Assembly (NCBI GenBank): GCA_003660605.1
Contig: QMUN01000080.1
Span: forward strand, 1-5,183
Source of the DNA: Thermococci archaeon
GTDB lineage: Archaea; Methanobacteriota_B; Thermococci; Methanofastidiosales; B48-G16
Reading direction: 5' to 3'
Length of the DNA stretch: 5,183 nucleotides
Shown here: in pieces, positions 1 to 5,183 of the stretch
Layout: each line of letters begins with the position of its first letter
How positions within the stretch are numbered: the first letter of the stretch is position 1
Position numbers and translations under genes: made by a program
Notes under the pieces: generated by a model
Seen by the model: only the letters and a program-made list of their open reading frames with translations
Told to the model about the DNA's origin: nothing
Databases searched by the model: none

Positions 1-262
1 CACATTTCCTGATCGAACAAAAAGGAGGTCCGCCTCCTTGTCGACATCCGGGACACGCCTTCTCAGGATCGCAAAGATTGTTCAGGAATTTCCAAAATTT
101 GTTGAAGCCAGGGACTTCTTTGCCCCAAAACTCGTAGCCTTCTTTGACCATTGATTCTCTGAGAACATTGGCCTGATGAGGTATGCGTCCACGTTGGGCG
201 CAAAGATCGCAATAAAGACCGCAATATGTCACAAGTTTGAGATCTTTCATAATTTCCCCCAT
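1..262 (-). CDS. DUF3795-type cysteine-rich protein, N-terminal part (runs off left edge)
   Basis: This is the first 87 codons of a gene that continues beyond base 1. The N-terminal motif YCGLYCDLC places cysteines at residues 14, 18 and 21. More cysteines follow at 64, 70, 73, 82 and 87, within the motifs CPGCRQGGGPP and FCSIRKC. This pattern (CGL-x-C-x-x-C near the start, then CPGC-glycine-run and C-x-I-x-K-C) is what I know from DUF3795, a small, probably metal-binding family of archaea and anaerobic bacteria without an established function. The ATG at 262 overlaps the stop codon of the prenyl synthase by one base (TGATG), and GAGGG lies a few bases upstream, so it is probably translated by coupling. 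A second in-frame ATG at 250 is an alternative start. GC is about 47%, above the neighbours, and could reflect separate ancestry. The family call is fairly firm; the role is unknown. Confidence 0.8.
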   Translation of the reverse strand, partial: MGEIMKDLKLVTYCGLYCDLCAQRGRIPHQANVLRESMVKEGYEFWGKEVPGFNKFWKFLNNLCDPEKACPGCRQGGGPPFCSIRKC

Positions 263-1320
263 CACACATCCCTCTCTATAAGATACTCCATAAAAGATGC
301 TAAAGTTTTTTTAGCCTCAGACTCTTCTAAAACTTTCTCAGCTTCTTTCCACGCATCTTTGAGCATCTTCCTGGCAAGATTCTTTGCATAGTTAACAGCA
401 TCATACTTCTCTATTATTTTTATAGCTTCATTTATCAGATCTTTATCCCTTGTATGAGAATCAAGAATTTCAAGAAGCCTTTTTTTATCTTTTTCCCCTC
501 CTGTCTCAAGGACTCTTATTACCATCAAAGATCTTTTCCCCTCTGTAATATCGTTTCCAAATGCTTTTCCGAATTTTTTTCTCTCTTTTGCTGTTATATC
601 AAGAATATCGTCCTGTATTTTGAATCCTATACCTATTGTTTCAGCCATTTTCCCAAGGATTTCTTGAGTATCCCCATTCTTCCCAGCGAGAAGAGCAGCT
701 AAACGTGCAGACAGTCTTGCAAGTGTCCCTGTCTTTAAACTTACCATTTGTAAATACTGTTTCTCCGTTATCTCTTTCTTTTTTCCTTTATGCCAGAAAA
801 TATCCATGGACTGACCGAAATGAAGATTGATCATCTCCTGAGAGTATATCTCGAAGGCTTTTTCTTTAATAGAAATGTCAAAATCGGAGTTCATTATAAC
901 TTTTAAAGGAATGAAGTAAAGCGCATTACCAGCATTTATGGCGATATCCTCTCCGTATATTTTATGAAGGCATGGTTTTCCTCTTCTTATAGAAGAATTA
1001 TCTTCTATATCATCTATTATTATAGTTCCATTATGTACGAGTTCTATAAGCGATACAAAATCCATTACTTTGTTTATATCTCCTTTTAAAGCCTCTGTCA
1101 AGAGCAGAAATAGGGCAGGTCTCCATCTTTTTCCCCCTCTGTCAAGAAAATTCCATACAGGCTCCGATATCGCCCTATCGGCAGAGATTATATCGAATGA
1201 ATACCTTTCCTTTCCCAAGAGATTTTTCAGGTCTTTTTCCTTGAACTCTCTCGGTACATATTTCTCAAGCACAGAGTCTATCAATTCTCTTTCCTTCCGT
1301 AAATACGAGTTAATATCCAC
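262..1320 (-). CDS. Polyprenyl (geranylgeranyl-type) diphosphate synthase
   Basis: A 352-residue trans-isoprenyl diphosphate synthase that adds isopentenyl diphosphate to an allylic diphosphate in the cytosol. In archaea such enzymes supply C20 or C25 chains for ether lipids. Visible motifs are GGKRWRP at 62-68 (isopentenyl diphosphate binding), the first aspartate-rich motif DDIED at 103-107 followed by the RR pair 112-113, KTGTL at 197-201, and the second aspartate-rich motif DDILD at 237-241 with GNDITEGKR at 255-263. All Mg-binding aspartates are present, so it should be active. The residues four and five places before the first motif are Thr99 and Gly98; with no aromatic residue there, a product longer than C15 is favoured (inference from family chain-length rules). 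The start is GTG, supported by a strong ribosome binding site. It lies 4 bases after the transferase gene and overlaps the DUF3795 start. It is slightly longer than many archaeal homologues of about 325 residues. Exact chain length cannot be read from sequence. Confidence 0.93.
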   Translation of the reverse strand: MDINSYLRKERELIDSVLEKYVPREFKEKDLKNLLGKERYSFDIISADRAISEPVWNFLDRGGKRWRPALFLLLTEALKGDINKVMDFVSLIELVHNGTIIIDDIEDNSSIRRGKPCLHKIYGEDIAINAGNALYFIPLKVIMNSDFDISIKEKAFEIYSQEMINLHFGQSMDIFWHKGKKKEITEKQYLQMVSLKTGTLARLSARLAALLAGKNGDTQEILGKMAETIGIGFKIQDDILDITAKERKKFGKAFGNDITEGKRSLMVIRVLETGGEKDKKRLLEILDSHTRDKDLINEAIKIIEKYDAVNYAKNLARKMLKDAWKEAEKVLEESEAKKTLASFMEYLIERDV

Positions 1321-1322
1321 AG

Positions 1323-1330
1323 GATCACCT
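1323..1330 (-). promoter_or_regulatory. Strong ribosome binding site for the prenyl synthase GTG start
   Basis: The minus strand reads AGGTGATC, an 8-base match to the complement of the archaeal 16S rRNA 3' end (AUCACCUCCU). It ends two bases before the GTG start at 1320. The stop codon TGA (1327-1325) of the upstream transferase gene lies inside this site, so ribosomes ending on that gene are placed directly on the next start. The site decides in favour of GTG as the true start; no upstream ATG competes. Confidence 0.85.
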
Positions 1331-2530
1331 TAAAACCGTATTATCCGGTACATTTTTATCTACCACCTTACCGGGATATATAAAACACGAACTTCCTATT
1401 ATCCTTCCCGGGTATATCGTTACGTTTATTCCTGTTTTTGTATTATTGCCCATGATGCATCCCATTTTTCTTCTCTGCGAATCAATTTTTTTGTTTTTTA
1501 CCTCTACTGATATAGATTTGTCATCAAATCTCAAGTTAGCAACCATAGTCCCTGCCCCCAAATTGCAGTTCTCATCTATAATAGAATCACCGACGTAGTT
1601 AAAATGAGGTATATTCGTTTTGTTATATATTATCGAGTTTTTCACTTCGCACATCCCTATGTGGCATTTATTTCCTATCACGGTATTTCCTCTTATGAAA
1701 GAGTTTGGCCCTATTTTACAGTCTTTTCCTATCTTTACAGGACCTGTTATGTAACTCCCTTCTCTTACTACTGTATTTTCTTCTATAAATACAGGTGGTA
1801 CAATTTTAACGTTTTTTTCTATATTTCCAAGAATTTTATGTTCCAATTTTTTCATAACAAAGTCGTTAGTGTTTAAAATGTCCCAGAAATATCCTATATC
1901 ACTCCAGAATCCGTTGTACTCTAAAACTTTAGCTTTGCAGAGATTTAAAGCGTCTGTGATCTCGTATTCATCTCTCTGCGATCTTTTTATCTTTCCGATA
2001 GCATCTAAAATTTCCTCAGTAAAAAAATATACACCCATATTCGCCAAATTTGATGATGGATTTTTCTCTTTCTCGTGGATCTTTAAAAAATCGTTTCCTT
2101 TTTTATAGACCACTCCATAATTCTCCGGATCATCAACTTTTTTTACACTTATGATGTTTGTTCTATATTTTGAATATAATTCCAGTACTTTAGAAATTAA
2201 AGAATGTTCAAAAAATATGTCTCCGTTTATACAGAGAAATTCATCATAAGGCGATAACGAGATAGCAGAAGCAGTTCCATTTACCTCTTTCTGCTCGATA
2301 AATCTTGTCTTTACATTATAGTCATTCAGTTTGAGATACTCTTTTATGTATTCTTCCAGTTTTTCTCTCTCATAATTTACGATAAAACTTATCTCATCAA
2401 AATCTTTCAGAGAATCTATGATATAGCCTATAACTGTTTTTCCGCCAATATTTATTAATGGTTTCGGCCTCGAGTTTGTCAGAGGTCTTAAGCGTGTACC
2501 TAATCCTGCTGCCAAAACTAATGCTTCCAT
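1325..2530 (-). CDS. glmU: Bifunctional sugar-1-phosphate nucleotidylyltransferase/acetyltransferase, archaeal GlmU type
   Basis: A 401-residue cytosolic enzyme expected to acetylate glucosamine-1-phosphate and then join N-acetylglucosamine-1-phosphate to UTP, giving UDP-GlcNAc. Residues 1 to about 230 form the nucleotidyltransferase domain, with GLGTRLRPLT (9-18), RPKP (21-24), NGD (102-104, Asp104 likely metal-binding) and WSDIG (209-213). Residues from about 235 to 400 form a left-handed beta-helix of hexapeptide repeats. IPHFNYVGDS (307-316) carries His309 and Tyr312, and the stretch GAGT-MVANLRFDDK (325-338) carries Asn332 and Lys338. These sit at spacings matching the catalytic His308, Tyr311, Asn331 and Lys337 reported for Sulfurisphaera ST0452, also a 401-residue protein, as I recall it. 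ST0452-like enzymes accept several sugars and can also make dTDP- or UDP-glucose and UDP-GalNAc, so substrate range is open. The ATG at 2530 has no clear ribosome binding site; it follows metG by 33 bases. Confidence 0.88.
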   Translation of the reverse strand: MEALVLAAGLGTRLRPLTNSRPKPLINIGGKTVIGYIIDSLKDFDEISFIVNYEREKLEEYIKEYLKLNDYNVKTRFIEQKEVNGTASAISLSPYDEFLCINGDIFFEHSLISKVLELYSKYRTNIISVKKVDDPENYGVVYKKGNDFLKIHEKEKNPSSNLANMGVYFFTEEILDAIGKIKRSQRDEYEITDALNLCKAKVLEYNGFWSDIGYFWDILNTNDFVMKKLEHKILGNIEKNVKIVPPVFIEENTVVREGSYITGPVKIGKDCKIGPNSFIRGNTVIGNKCHIGMCEVKNSIIYNKTNIPHFNYVGDSIIDENCNLGAGTMVANLRFDDKSISVEVKNKKIDSQRRKMGCIMGNNTKTGINVTIYPGRIIGSSCFIYPGKVVDKNVPDNTVLR

Positions 2531-2563
2531 AGTATAGTATAAAATAAAGGAGAATAAAAAGAT
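2531..2563 (-). other. Short T-rich gap between metG and glmU
   Basis: The 33 bases after the metG stop are almost entirely A and T on the minus strand, with runs such as CTTTTTATT (about 2561-2553) and TTTATTTTATACT (about 2548-2536). There is no recognisable ribosome binding site before the glmU ATG. A T-run straight after a stop codon could act as an archaeal U-tract terminator. The TTTTTATT centred near 2557 is also about 26 bases before the ATG, where a TATA box for a leaderless glmU transcript would sit. The sequence cannot separate these two readings from simple read-through. Confidence 0.3.
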
Positions 2564-4531
2564 TTACTCGACACTTGCTCCGTTCTTGATATCTCTGTCT
2601 ATTGTGGCTAACGATATATTCTCTCCTTCTACAGCGGCAAGAAGCATACCCTGCGATTCAACACCAAAGAGTTTTGCAGGCTCTAAATTAGCTACAACGA
2701 TTATTTTTTTTCCTACAAGCTCTTCAGGATTATAATATTTCGCTATACCAGCTACAAGCTGTCTCTCTTCTCCTATATCCACTTTCAGTTTTAAAAGATT
2801 TTTCGAACCCTTTATATTCTCAGCGGATTTTATCTCTCCAACTTTTAACTCAATTTTCTTAAATTCGTCGTATTTTATCATTCCGGCACCTCTTTTACCT
2901 TTAAATTTCTCTTTATACCTATCTAAACTCTTATTATCTATCTTTTTAAAGAGTATTTTGATATCTCCAAGTTTCTTATTTCCAATATCAAGATTGATAT
3001 TATTTATGTTTTCTTTTTTGATCTCTCCTTCAAATCCTAACTGCTCCCATAGTTTCTGGGCAGAAACTGGGGTTACAGGATACATCGTCACTCCAAGTAT
3101 AACGCAGAGTTCGCAGACAGTTCTCAGAACCTTTTTGCATTTCTCTTCATCTTCTTTTATAAGTTTCCATGGTTCATTATTCTGGAAGTACTGATTTCCG
3201 AGATCCGATATCCTTAAAAGTATTTTTACAGCTTCTTTAAACCTTAAATTCCAGAATTCCTCTTTATATTTTTTTAAAAGTTCAAAAGCTTCATTTATAA
3301 TTTCCTTATCGCTTTTAACATCCGGAATTTTTCCATAGTATTTTTTTGTAAAGGAAAGGCTTCTATACAAAAAATTGCCGAGACTGCCTACAAGATTATT
3401 GTTCACATGCTCCTGGAAATTTTCCCACTCAAAATCTGTGTCCTTCGTGGAGGGTCTGATGCTCATCAGATAAAATCTCCATAGATCAGGAGATATATCA
3501 ATTTCCTTTATATCGTCTCCGAATACCCCTCTATTCTGTGATTTACTGAACTGTCCACCTTCATAATTGAGATACTCGTTTGAGCCTATAGTGTAAGGAA
3601 GCAGCCAGTTCTCGTTAGTTCCCAGAAGTGATGAGGGCCATATTAATGTGTGAAATGGTACGTTATCCTTGCCCATGAAGCAGTATAATCTCGTCTCCTC
3701 GGGTTTTAACCACCAGTCTTTCCACTCCTTAGTATACTCATAAGTCGATCCTATGTACTCCATCGGCGCATCGAACCAGACATAAAATACCTTATCTTCA
3801 TACCCCTCCAACGGAACTTTGATTCCCCATTTTAAATCTCGTGTTATACATCTGGGTTCTAAACCCTTCTCTATCCACGCTAATGGAAGGTTTTTTATTA
3901 TCCCTGACCAATTTCTCGATTCTATCCAATTTTTTACCTTTCCAGAAAGTTTTGGAAGATCTAAATAAAGATGTTTTGATCTCTTTAGAATAGGTGAAGA
4001 ACCGCAGATGATACATTTTGGATTTATCAACTGAGTTGGATCGAGAAGTTGAGTGCATTCATCACACTGATCTCCCTTCGCATTTGGATTTCCGCAAAAA
4101 GGGCATTCTCCTCTCACATAAGTGTCTGGTAAAAATTTCTTGCATTTCTCGCAGTATAACTGCTCTATCTCTTTTTCAAAGATATATCCATTCTCATAGA
4201 GTTTCAAAAATATATGTTGAGTAATCTCGTGATTTTCTTTTCGTGATGATCTCCCAAAGTTGTCAAACTCGACACCCATCCACGTGAATATATCCAGTAT
4301 TTTTTCATGCATCATCTTGCAGTATTCTTCAGGGCTCATACCCCTCTTTTCAGACTCTATCTCTGTTCTGGTGCCGTGTTCATCTGTTGCACAGATATAA
4401 ATAGCTTTTTCCCCGCTTATTTTCAGGAATTTAGAAAACACATCTGCTGAAAGTATAGGGATGAGATTTCCAAGGTGGGGAACTGCATTTACGTATGGGA
4501 GTGCGGACGTTATTAGATATTTCACTTGCAT
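2564..4531 (-). CDS. metG: Methionyl-tRNA synthetase with C-terminal tRNA-binding OB domain
   Basis: A 655-residue class I synthetase that charges initiator and elongator tRNA-Met in the cytosol. The Rossmann core shows the signature PHLGN (18-22), ICATDEHGT (46-54), VWFDAP (251-256, Trp252 in the methionine pocket), FMGKDNVPFHT (285-295) and a KMSKS-type loop QFSKS (327-331). The connective domain has four cysteine pairs (127/130, 143/146, 156/159, 173/176), meaning both zinc knuckles are intact. The helical anticodon-binding domain has Asn386-x3-Arg390 and Trp455 in EPWKL, matching the Asn391/Arg395/Trp461 set of the E. coli enzyme. Residues about 552-655 are an EMAPII/Trbp111-like OB fold (KVGEI, VAGIAKYY, ANLEPAKLFGVESQGM) that dimerises and strengthens tRNA binding; some other archaea encode it as a separate protein. 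The first KMSKS residue is Gln327 rather than the usual Lys. The ATG at 4531 fits the usual archaeal N-terminus and lies at a predicted leaderless transcription start. Confidence 0.97.
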   Translation of the reverse strand: MQVKYLITSALPYVNAVPHLGNLIPILSADVFSKFLKISGEKAIYICATDEHGTRTEIESEKRGMSPEEYCKMMHEKILDIFTWMGVEFDNFGRSSRKENHEITQHIFLKLYENGYIFEKEIEQLYCEKCKKFLPDTYVRGECPFCGNPNAKGDQCDECTQLLDPTQLINPKCIICGSSPILKRSKHLYLDLPKLSGKVKNWIESRNWSGIIKNLPLAWIEKGLEPRCITRDLKWGIKVPLEGYEDKVFYVWFDAPMEYIGSTYEYTKEWKDWWLKPEETRLYCFMGKDNVPFHTLIWPSSLLGTNENWLLPYTIGSNEYLNYEGGQFSKSQNRGVFGDDIKEIDISPDLWRFYLMSIRPSTKDTDFEWENFQEHVNNNLVGSLGNFLYRSLSFTKKYYGKIPDVKSDKEIINEAFELLKKYKEEFWNLRFKEAVKILLRISDLGNQYFQNNEPWKLIKEDEEKCKKVLRTVCELCVILGVTMYPVTPVSAQKLWEQLGFEGEIKKENINNINLDIGNKKLGDIKILFKKIDNKSLDRYKEKFKGKRGAGMIKYDEFKKIELKVGEIKSAENIKGSKNLLKLKVDIGEERQLVAGIAKYYNPEELVGKKIIVVANLEPAKLFGVESQGMLLAAVEGENISLATIDRDIKNGASVE

Positions 4532-4550
4532 TACCGAGTTTTTAACATCA

Positions 4551-4570
4551 ATAAATATAAAAAACTTTCT
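4551..4570 (-). promoter_or_regulatory. Probable archaeal promoter (BRE and TATA box) of metG, leaderless
   Basis: Read on the minus strand, a purine-rich AGAAAG (4570-4565) is followed by a T-run and TTTATATT (4561-4554), a good match to the archaeal TATA consensus with a BRE-like element before it. Its centre is about 26 bases upstream of the A of the metG ATG, the spacing expected if transcription starts at or next to the start codon. The bases between hold no good ribosome binding site, which agrees with a leaderless message. This is inferred from position and composition only. Confidence 0.6.
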
Positions 4571-4626
4571 ATTTTTTGGAACGGTTTTATTCTGGTGGGG
4601 AATATGTGGGACTCTAATTCACAACA

Positions 4627-4637
4627 ATGATAATCAT
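4627..4637. repeat. Short palindrome, possible operator site
   Basis: ATGATAATCAT is a perfect 5-1-5 inverted repeat about 70 bases upstream of the metG TATA box. With its left neighbour it equals the 12-base core (AATGATAATCAT) of the bacterial Fur box consensus and matches about 14 of its 19 positions. The palindrome is a fact; an operator role is a guess. An AT-rich palindrome of this size is expected about once by chance in a few hundred bases. Confidence 0.3.
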
Positions 4638-4680
4638 CTGCAAACTTGTTTTCTCATACATCTCTCAATCTCCAAGATAC

Positions 4681-4821
4681 TTAGATATTCTTCTCTTTAA
4701 GTTTTTCAACTTCTTTCTTTTCTGTTATCTCTTCAAAGCCAAGGAAATTGTCTATTTTAGCGCTTAATTCAAGTAACAATGCTTCAATATGTTCAATTTT
4801 TTCTATTAATGCTTCAGGCAT
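4681..4821 (-). CDS. Small acidic coiled-coil protein (46 residues), hypothetical
   Basis: A short ATG-to-TAA reading frame on the same strand as metG. Hydrophobic residues L5, I9, I12, L16, L19, I23 and F26 follow a clean 4-3-4-3-4-3 spacing, the heptad pattern of a coiled coil. The intervening positions are charged, with 12 acidic residues against 7 lysines overall. A short FLGFEEI segment (26-32) breaks the helix, followed by a lysine/glutamate-rich tail. There is no signal peptide or membrane segment. This regular pattern argues for a real protein rather than chance, although no ribosome binding site precedes the ATG and no well-placed TATA box is seen. I do not recognise the family. Small helical proteins of this kind in archaea include antitoxins and subunit-interaction proteins, but no toxin gene is visible beside it, so no function is assigned. 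Confidence 0.5.
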   Translation of the reverse strand: MPEALIEKIEHIEALLLELSAKIDNFLGFEEITEKKEVEKLKEKNI

Positions 4822-4830
4822 TATTTTTTG

Positions 4831-4843
4831 TCTATTAAAATAA
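4831..4843 (+). promoter_or_regulatory. Possible TATA element for the exported-protein gene
   Basis: The plus strand reads TCTATTAAAATAA, centred about 25 bases before the ATG at 4861, which would fit a leaderless archaeal transcript. A purine run AAGAAGAGAAAA follows and could alternatively act as a weak ribosome binding site. The whole spacer between the two divergent genes is only 39 bases (4822-4860). The assignment is weak because the region is AT-rich throughout. Confidence 0.3.
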
Positions 4844-4860
4844 GAAGAGAAAATGTCAAA

Positions 4861-5183
4861 ATGAATAAAAAAAATTTAATCATAGGTCTCGTTGGAATAT
4901 TATGCATAGCGAGCGGCTACGTAATCTATCAAAATTTCCAGGAGACATCTTATGAAAAGGTAAAGATTCAAACAGATAGAGATAGTTACACACCTATAAT
5001 GTCTTCAACGGTGGGAATTGGGTTAGTTCCGATCTACATCTCGGAAAGAGATCCAGAAACAGTTAAGTTTCACTGGCGCACAAACTACGGGCATTTTGTA
5101 AGCTGGGAATCTCAGGAGTCTAAAGTCATCATGTTAGGAATAGACGTCATAAACAATGGAGAAAAAATCTATTGGTCTTATAG
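4861..5183 (+). CDS. Membrane-anchored, probably exported protein, N-terminal part (runs off right edge)
   Basis: The first 107 codons of a plus-strand gene continue past the window end. After MNKK there is a hydrophobic segment at about residues 5-23 (LIIGLVGILCIASGYVIY), either an uncleaved N-terminal anchor or a signal peptide. Cys15 lies in it, but the preceding residues GIL do not make a proper lipobox, so a lipoprotein is unlikely. The remainder looks like the start of an extracellular beta-sandwich: VKIQTDRDSYTP (34-45) resembles the first strand of many surface Ig-like or PKD-like domains, and HWRTNYGHFVSW (71-82) with VINNGEKIYWSY (96-107) has alternating aromatic and polar residues. 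I have an impression of similar motifs in exported clostridial proteins but cannot name a family. The start at 4861 is the only ATG placing the hydrophobic segment at the N-terminus. It is divergent from the small coiled-coil gene and probably functionally separate from the metG cluster. Confidence 0.75.
   Translation, partial: MNKKNLIIGLVGILCIASGYVIYQNFQETSYEKVKIQTDRDSYTPIMSSTVGIGLVPIYISERDPETVKFHWRTNYGHFVSWESQESKVIMLGIDVINNGEKIYWSY

Larger units (their letters stand above)
4532..4680. other. Intergenic region upstream of metG, without a supported gene
   Basis: These 149 bases separate the small coiled-coil ORF from metG. Apart from the promoter-like element next to metG, they contain an odd 5-1-5 palindrome, ATGATAATCAT (4627-4637), and two GTGGG copies 11 bases apart (4595-4599 and 4606-4610). 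One minus-strand frame is open from 4653 to 4534 but has no start codon near its beginning and no recognisable protein character. I see no tRNA, no convincing C/D-box RNA and no strong hairpin terminator. Confidence 0.5.

Noticed and set aside
63..269. A 68-codon minus-strand frame starting in the prenyl synthase stop region
   Set aside because: It is a shadow of the DUF3795 frame, which has the diagnostic cysteine motifs in the adjacent frame and runs off the window edge.
3798..4224. Overlapping long frames on both strands within metG
   Set aside because: Both lie inside the cysteine-rich coding region of metG, which fully explains the sequence; neither has an initiation signal or a recognisable motif.
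4474..4602. The 9-mer GGTGGGGAA occurs in metG (4474-4482) and again at 4594-4602
   Set aside because: The first copy is explained by codons of the PHLGN motif and the match does not extend; likely coincidence.
4595..4610. Two GTGGG copies one helical turn apart
   Set aside because: Too short to call a binding site; no further copies at the same phase.
4534..4653. A 40-codon open minus-strand frame ending in TAATG at the metG start
   Set aside because: It has no usable start codon except very near its end and no protein-like pattern; the TAATG overlap with metG is probably chance.
4461..4700. A plus-strand 79-codon frame overlapping the metG start and the intergenic region
   Set aside because: It is antisense to metG and crosses its likely promoter, and it shows no recognisable domain.
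4861..4920. Possible lipoprotein signal with Cys15
   Set aside because: The residues before the cysteine (Gly-Ile-Leu) do not fit a lipobox, which needs a small residue directly before the cysteine.

Overview
The window reads as a piece of an AT-rich archaeal chromosome, most likely from an uncultured euryarchaeal-type lineage; the exact lineage cannot be fixed from the sequence alone. The archaeal assignment rests on four things. The methionyl-tRNA synthetase has HLGN and FSKS motifs, a complete double zinc knuckle and a C-terminal EMAPII-like OB domain. The GlmU-type enzyme has the length (401 residues) and active-site spacing of the archaeal ST0452 type. One ribosome binding site (AGGTGATC) matches the archaeal 16S 3' end. 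A TATA/BRE-like element sits about 26 bases before the metG start codon, as in leaderless archaeal transcripts.

Layout, in the direction of transcription on the minus strand: a 46-codon coiled-coil ORF (4821-4681); a 149-base non-coding gap holding a short palindrome and the probable metG promoter; metG (4531-2564); a bifunctional sugar-1-phosphate nucleotidylyltransferase/acetyltransferase (2530-1325); a polyprenyl diphosphate synthase (1320-262); and the first 87 codons of a DUF3795-type cysteine-rich protein (262 to the left edge). The last three genes are tightly packed: 4 bases separate the transferase from the prenyl synthase, and a one-base TGATG overlap joins the prenyl synthase to the DUF3795 gene. 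The 33-base gap after metG is T-rich and has no clear ribosome binding site. On the plus strand a membrane-anchored, probably exported protein starts at 4861 and runs off the right edge; it diverges from the small coiled-coil gene.

Functionally the cluster is housekeeping: tRNA-Met charging, supply of UDP-N-acetylhexosamine for surface glycans and glycoproteins, and supply of long prenyl diphosphates for archaeal membrane lipids or polyprenol carriers. The sugar-nucleotide and prenyl genes could feed the same glycoconjugate pathway, in which polyprenyl phosphate carries sugars, but this is inference from adjacency only. The DUF3795 fragment has visibly higher GC (about 47% by hand count over 1-240) than its neighbours (roughly 20-37% in sampled blocks).

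I found no CRISPR array, tRNA or rRNA gene, insertion sequence or phage gene, and no clearly new multi-gene system. The least explained parts are the small coiled-coil ORF, the exported protein at the right edge and the DUF3795 fragment at the left edge.
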